The notes under the pieces were generated by a model. That model searched no databases, was not told the DNA's origin, and saw only the letters and a list, made by a program, of their open reading frames with translations. Positions 63,501-64,000 of a stretch of 64,000 bases of DNA are shown here, one piece after another (the first letter of the stretch is position 1; each line of letters opens with the position of its first letter). The stretch comes from Pterois miles (lineage: Eukaryota; Chordata; Actinopteri; Perciformes; Scorpaenidae), in contig CAMQGK010000240.1 of assembly GCA_947000775.1 (NCBI GenBank), positions 422,001 to 486,000 of the forward strand, read 5' to 3'. Position numbers and translations under genes: made by a program.

Positions 63501-64000
63501 TACATTAAAAAAAACTAATCTGCTCCTAAATCTTTCATTTTGGATTTAAAAGCATTCAACGAGACCAATTCACTGAGTTTCAAGTCCTTCTGCAACACAC
63601 TGTGCTGAGGGGACAGAATAAGCCAAACGTTTCCAGTTTTGGTAAATATTTCCTTTGATTAAAATAATCTTGGCATCAGTAGTTTTAATGATGTATTATA
63701 AGCTGCTTAGAGTTAGTATTACCAAGCTAAACAGCTTCTATTCTATCTATTTCTATTTTATATTGCTGTGAAAGCATCTCCTTCAAATAACTGGATTTTA
63801 CGAGATTACATCTGAACACTCATGATAATGGCACCTCCATTAATGTTACATGGGGAAACATAGGGTGCGTCCCTTTGTAGCACCATGCTGTAGACAAACA
63901 AACTGAAACACGACAGCGTGCTTATGCGTCGTTGTGCATGCGTAACTATCGGAAAGCTTCGAATCGGCAGACATGGAGACAATGAGATGCCGAGGAATTG

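Larger units (their letters stand above)
59630..64000. other. gpat2 intron running out of the window
   Basis: No further gpat2 exon was found, in particular none with an HX4D acyltransferase block. The part at 59.65-61.2 kb shows nothing recognisable. From 61.2 kb it is a pile of repeats: a hAT-like element with nested SINE, a fragment at 62100-62345, a truncated SINE at 62968-63062 and a LINE tail at 63366-63500. Confidence 0.65.

Overview
The window is nuclear DNA from a ray-finned (teleost, probably percomorph) fish. The evidence is intron-split vertebrate genes with GT-AG introns, tRNA-headed SINEs, L2-type LINE ends, many non-autonomous DNA transposons and long microsatellites. Nothing in it looks bacterial or viral. 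Four protein-coding genes can be reconstructed exon by exon with consistent splice phases.

Layout. Bases 1-3690 are intergenic and repeat-rich: two minisatellites, a 0.7 kb CTGT/CTGC array, an (AT)n run and a SINE. pcna lies on the minus strand at 4128-7568 (6 exons, 260 aa, complete). A cytosol-aminopeptidase-family (M17) gene of the C. elegans W07G4.4 type lies on the minus strand at 9627-16913 (16 exons, 517 aa, complete, all metal ligands present). fahd2 lies on the plus strand at 19792-24810 (7 coding exons, 325 aa, complete, with a mitochondrial-type N-terminus) and is head-to-head with the aminopeptidase across a short shared promoter region. The 3' two-thirds of gpat2 (14 exons, 524 aa) lie on the minus strand from 28478 to 59629. 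Its first exons, which should carry the HX4D catalytic block, lie beyond base 64000. fahd2 and gpat2 are tail-to-tail, a neighbour pair that I recall is also kept in human.

The genes do not form a pathway. pcna is the replication sliding clamp, the aminopeptidase trims peptides, FAHD2 is a FAH-fold protein of uncertain substrate, and GPAT2 is a mitochondrial glycerol-3-phosphate acyltransferase-family protein that is mainly germline in mammals. Most non-coding DNA is intron, and gpat2 introns alone cover about 29 kb. They are filled with at least seven dispersed repeat families. One family recurs at least seven times, and there are several nested insertions.

The points most worth a second look are an E2F/CRE promoter-like cluster in pcna intron 1 followed by a possible divergent first exon, the unusual M17 paralogue, altered acyltransferase motif III in gpat2, a telomere-repeat patch inside a SINE, a fold-back element, and a 55-bp minisatellite in a gpat2 intron. 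I found no convincing new multi-gene system.
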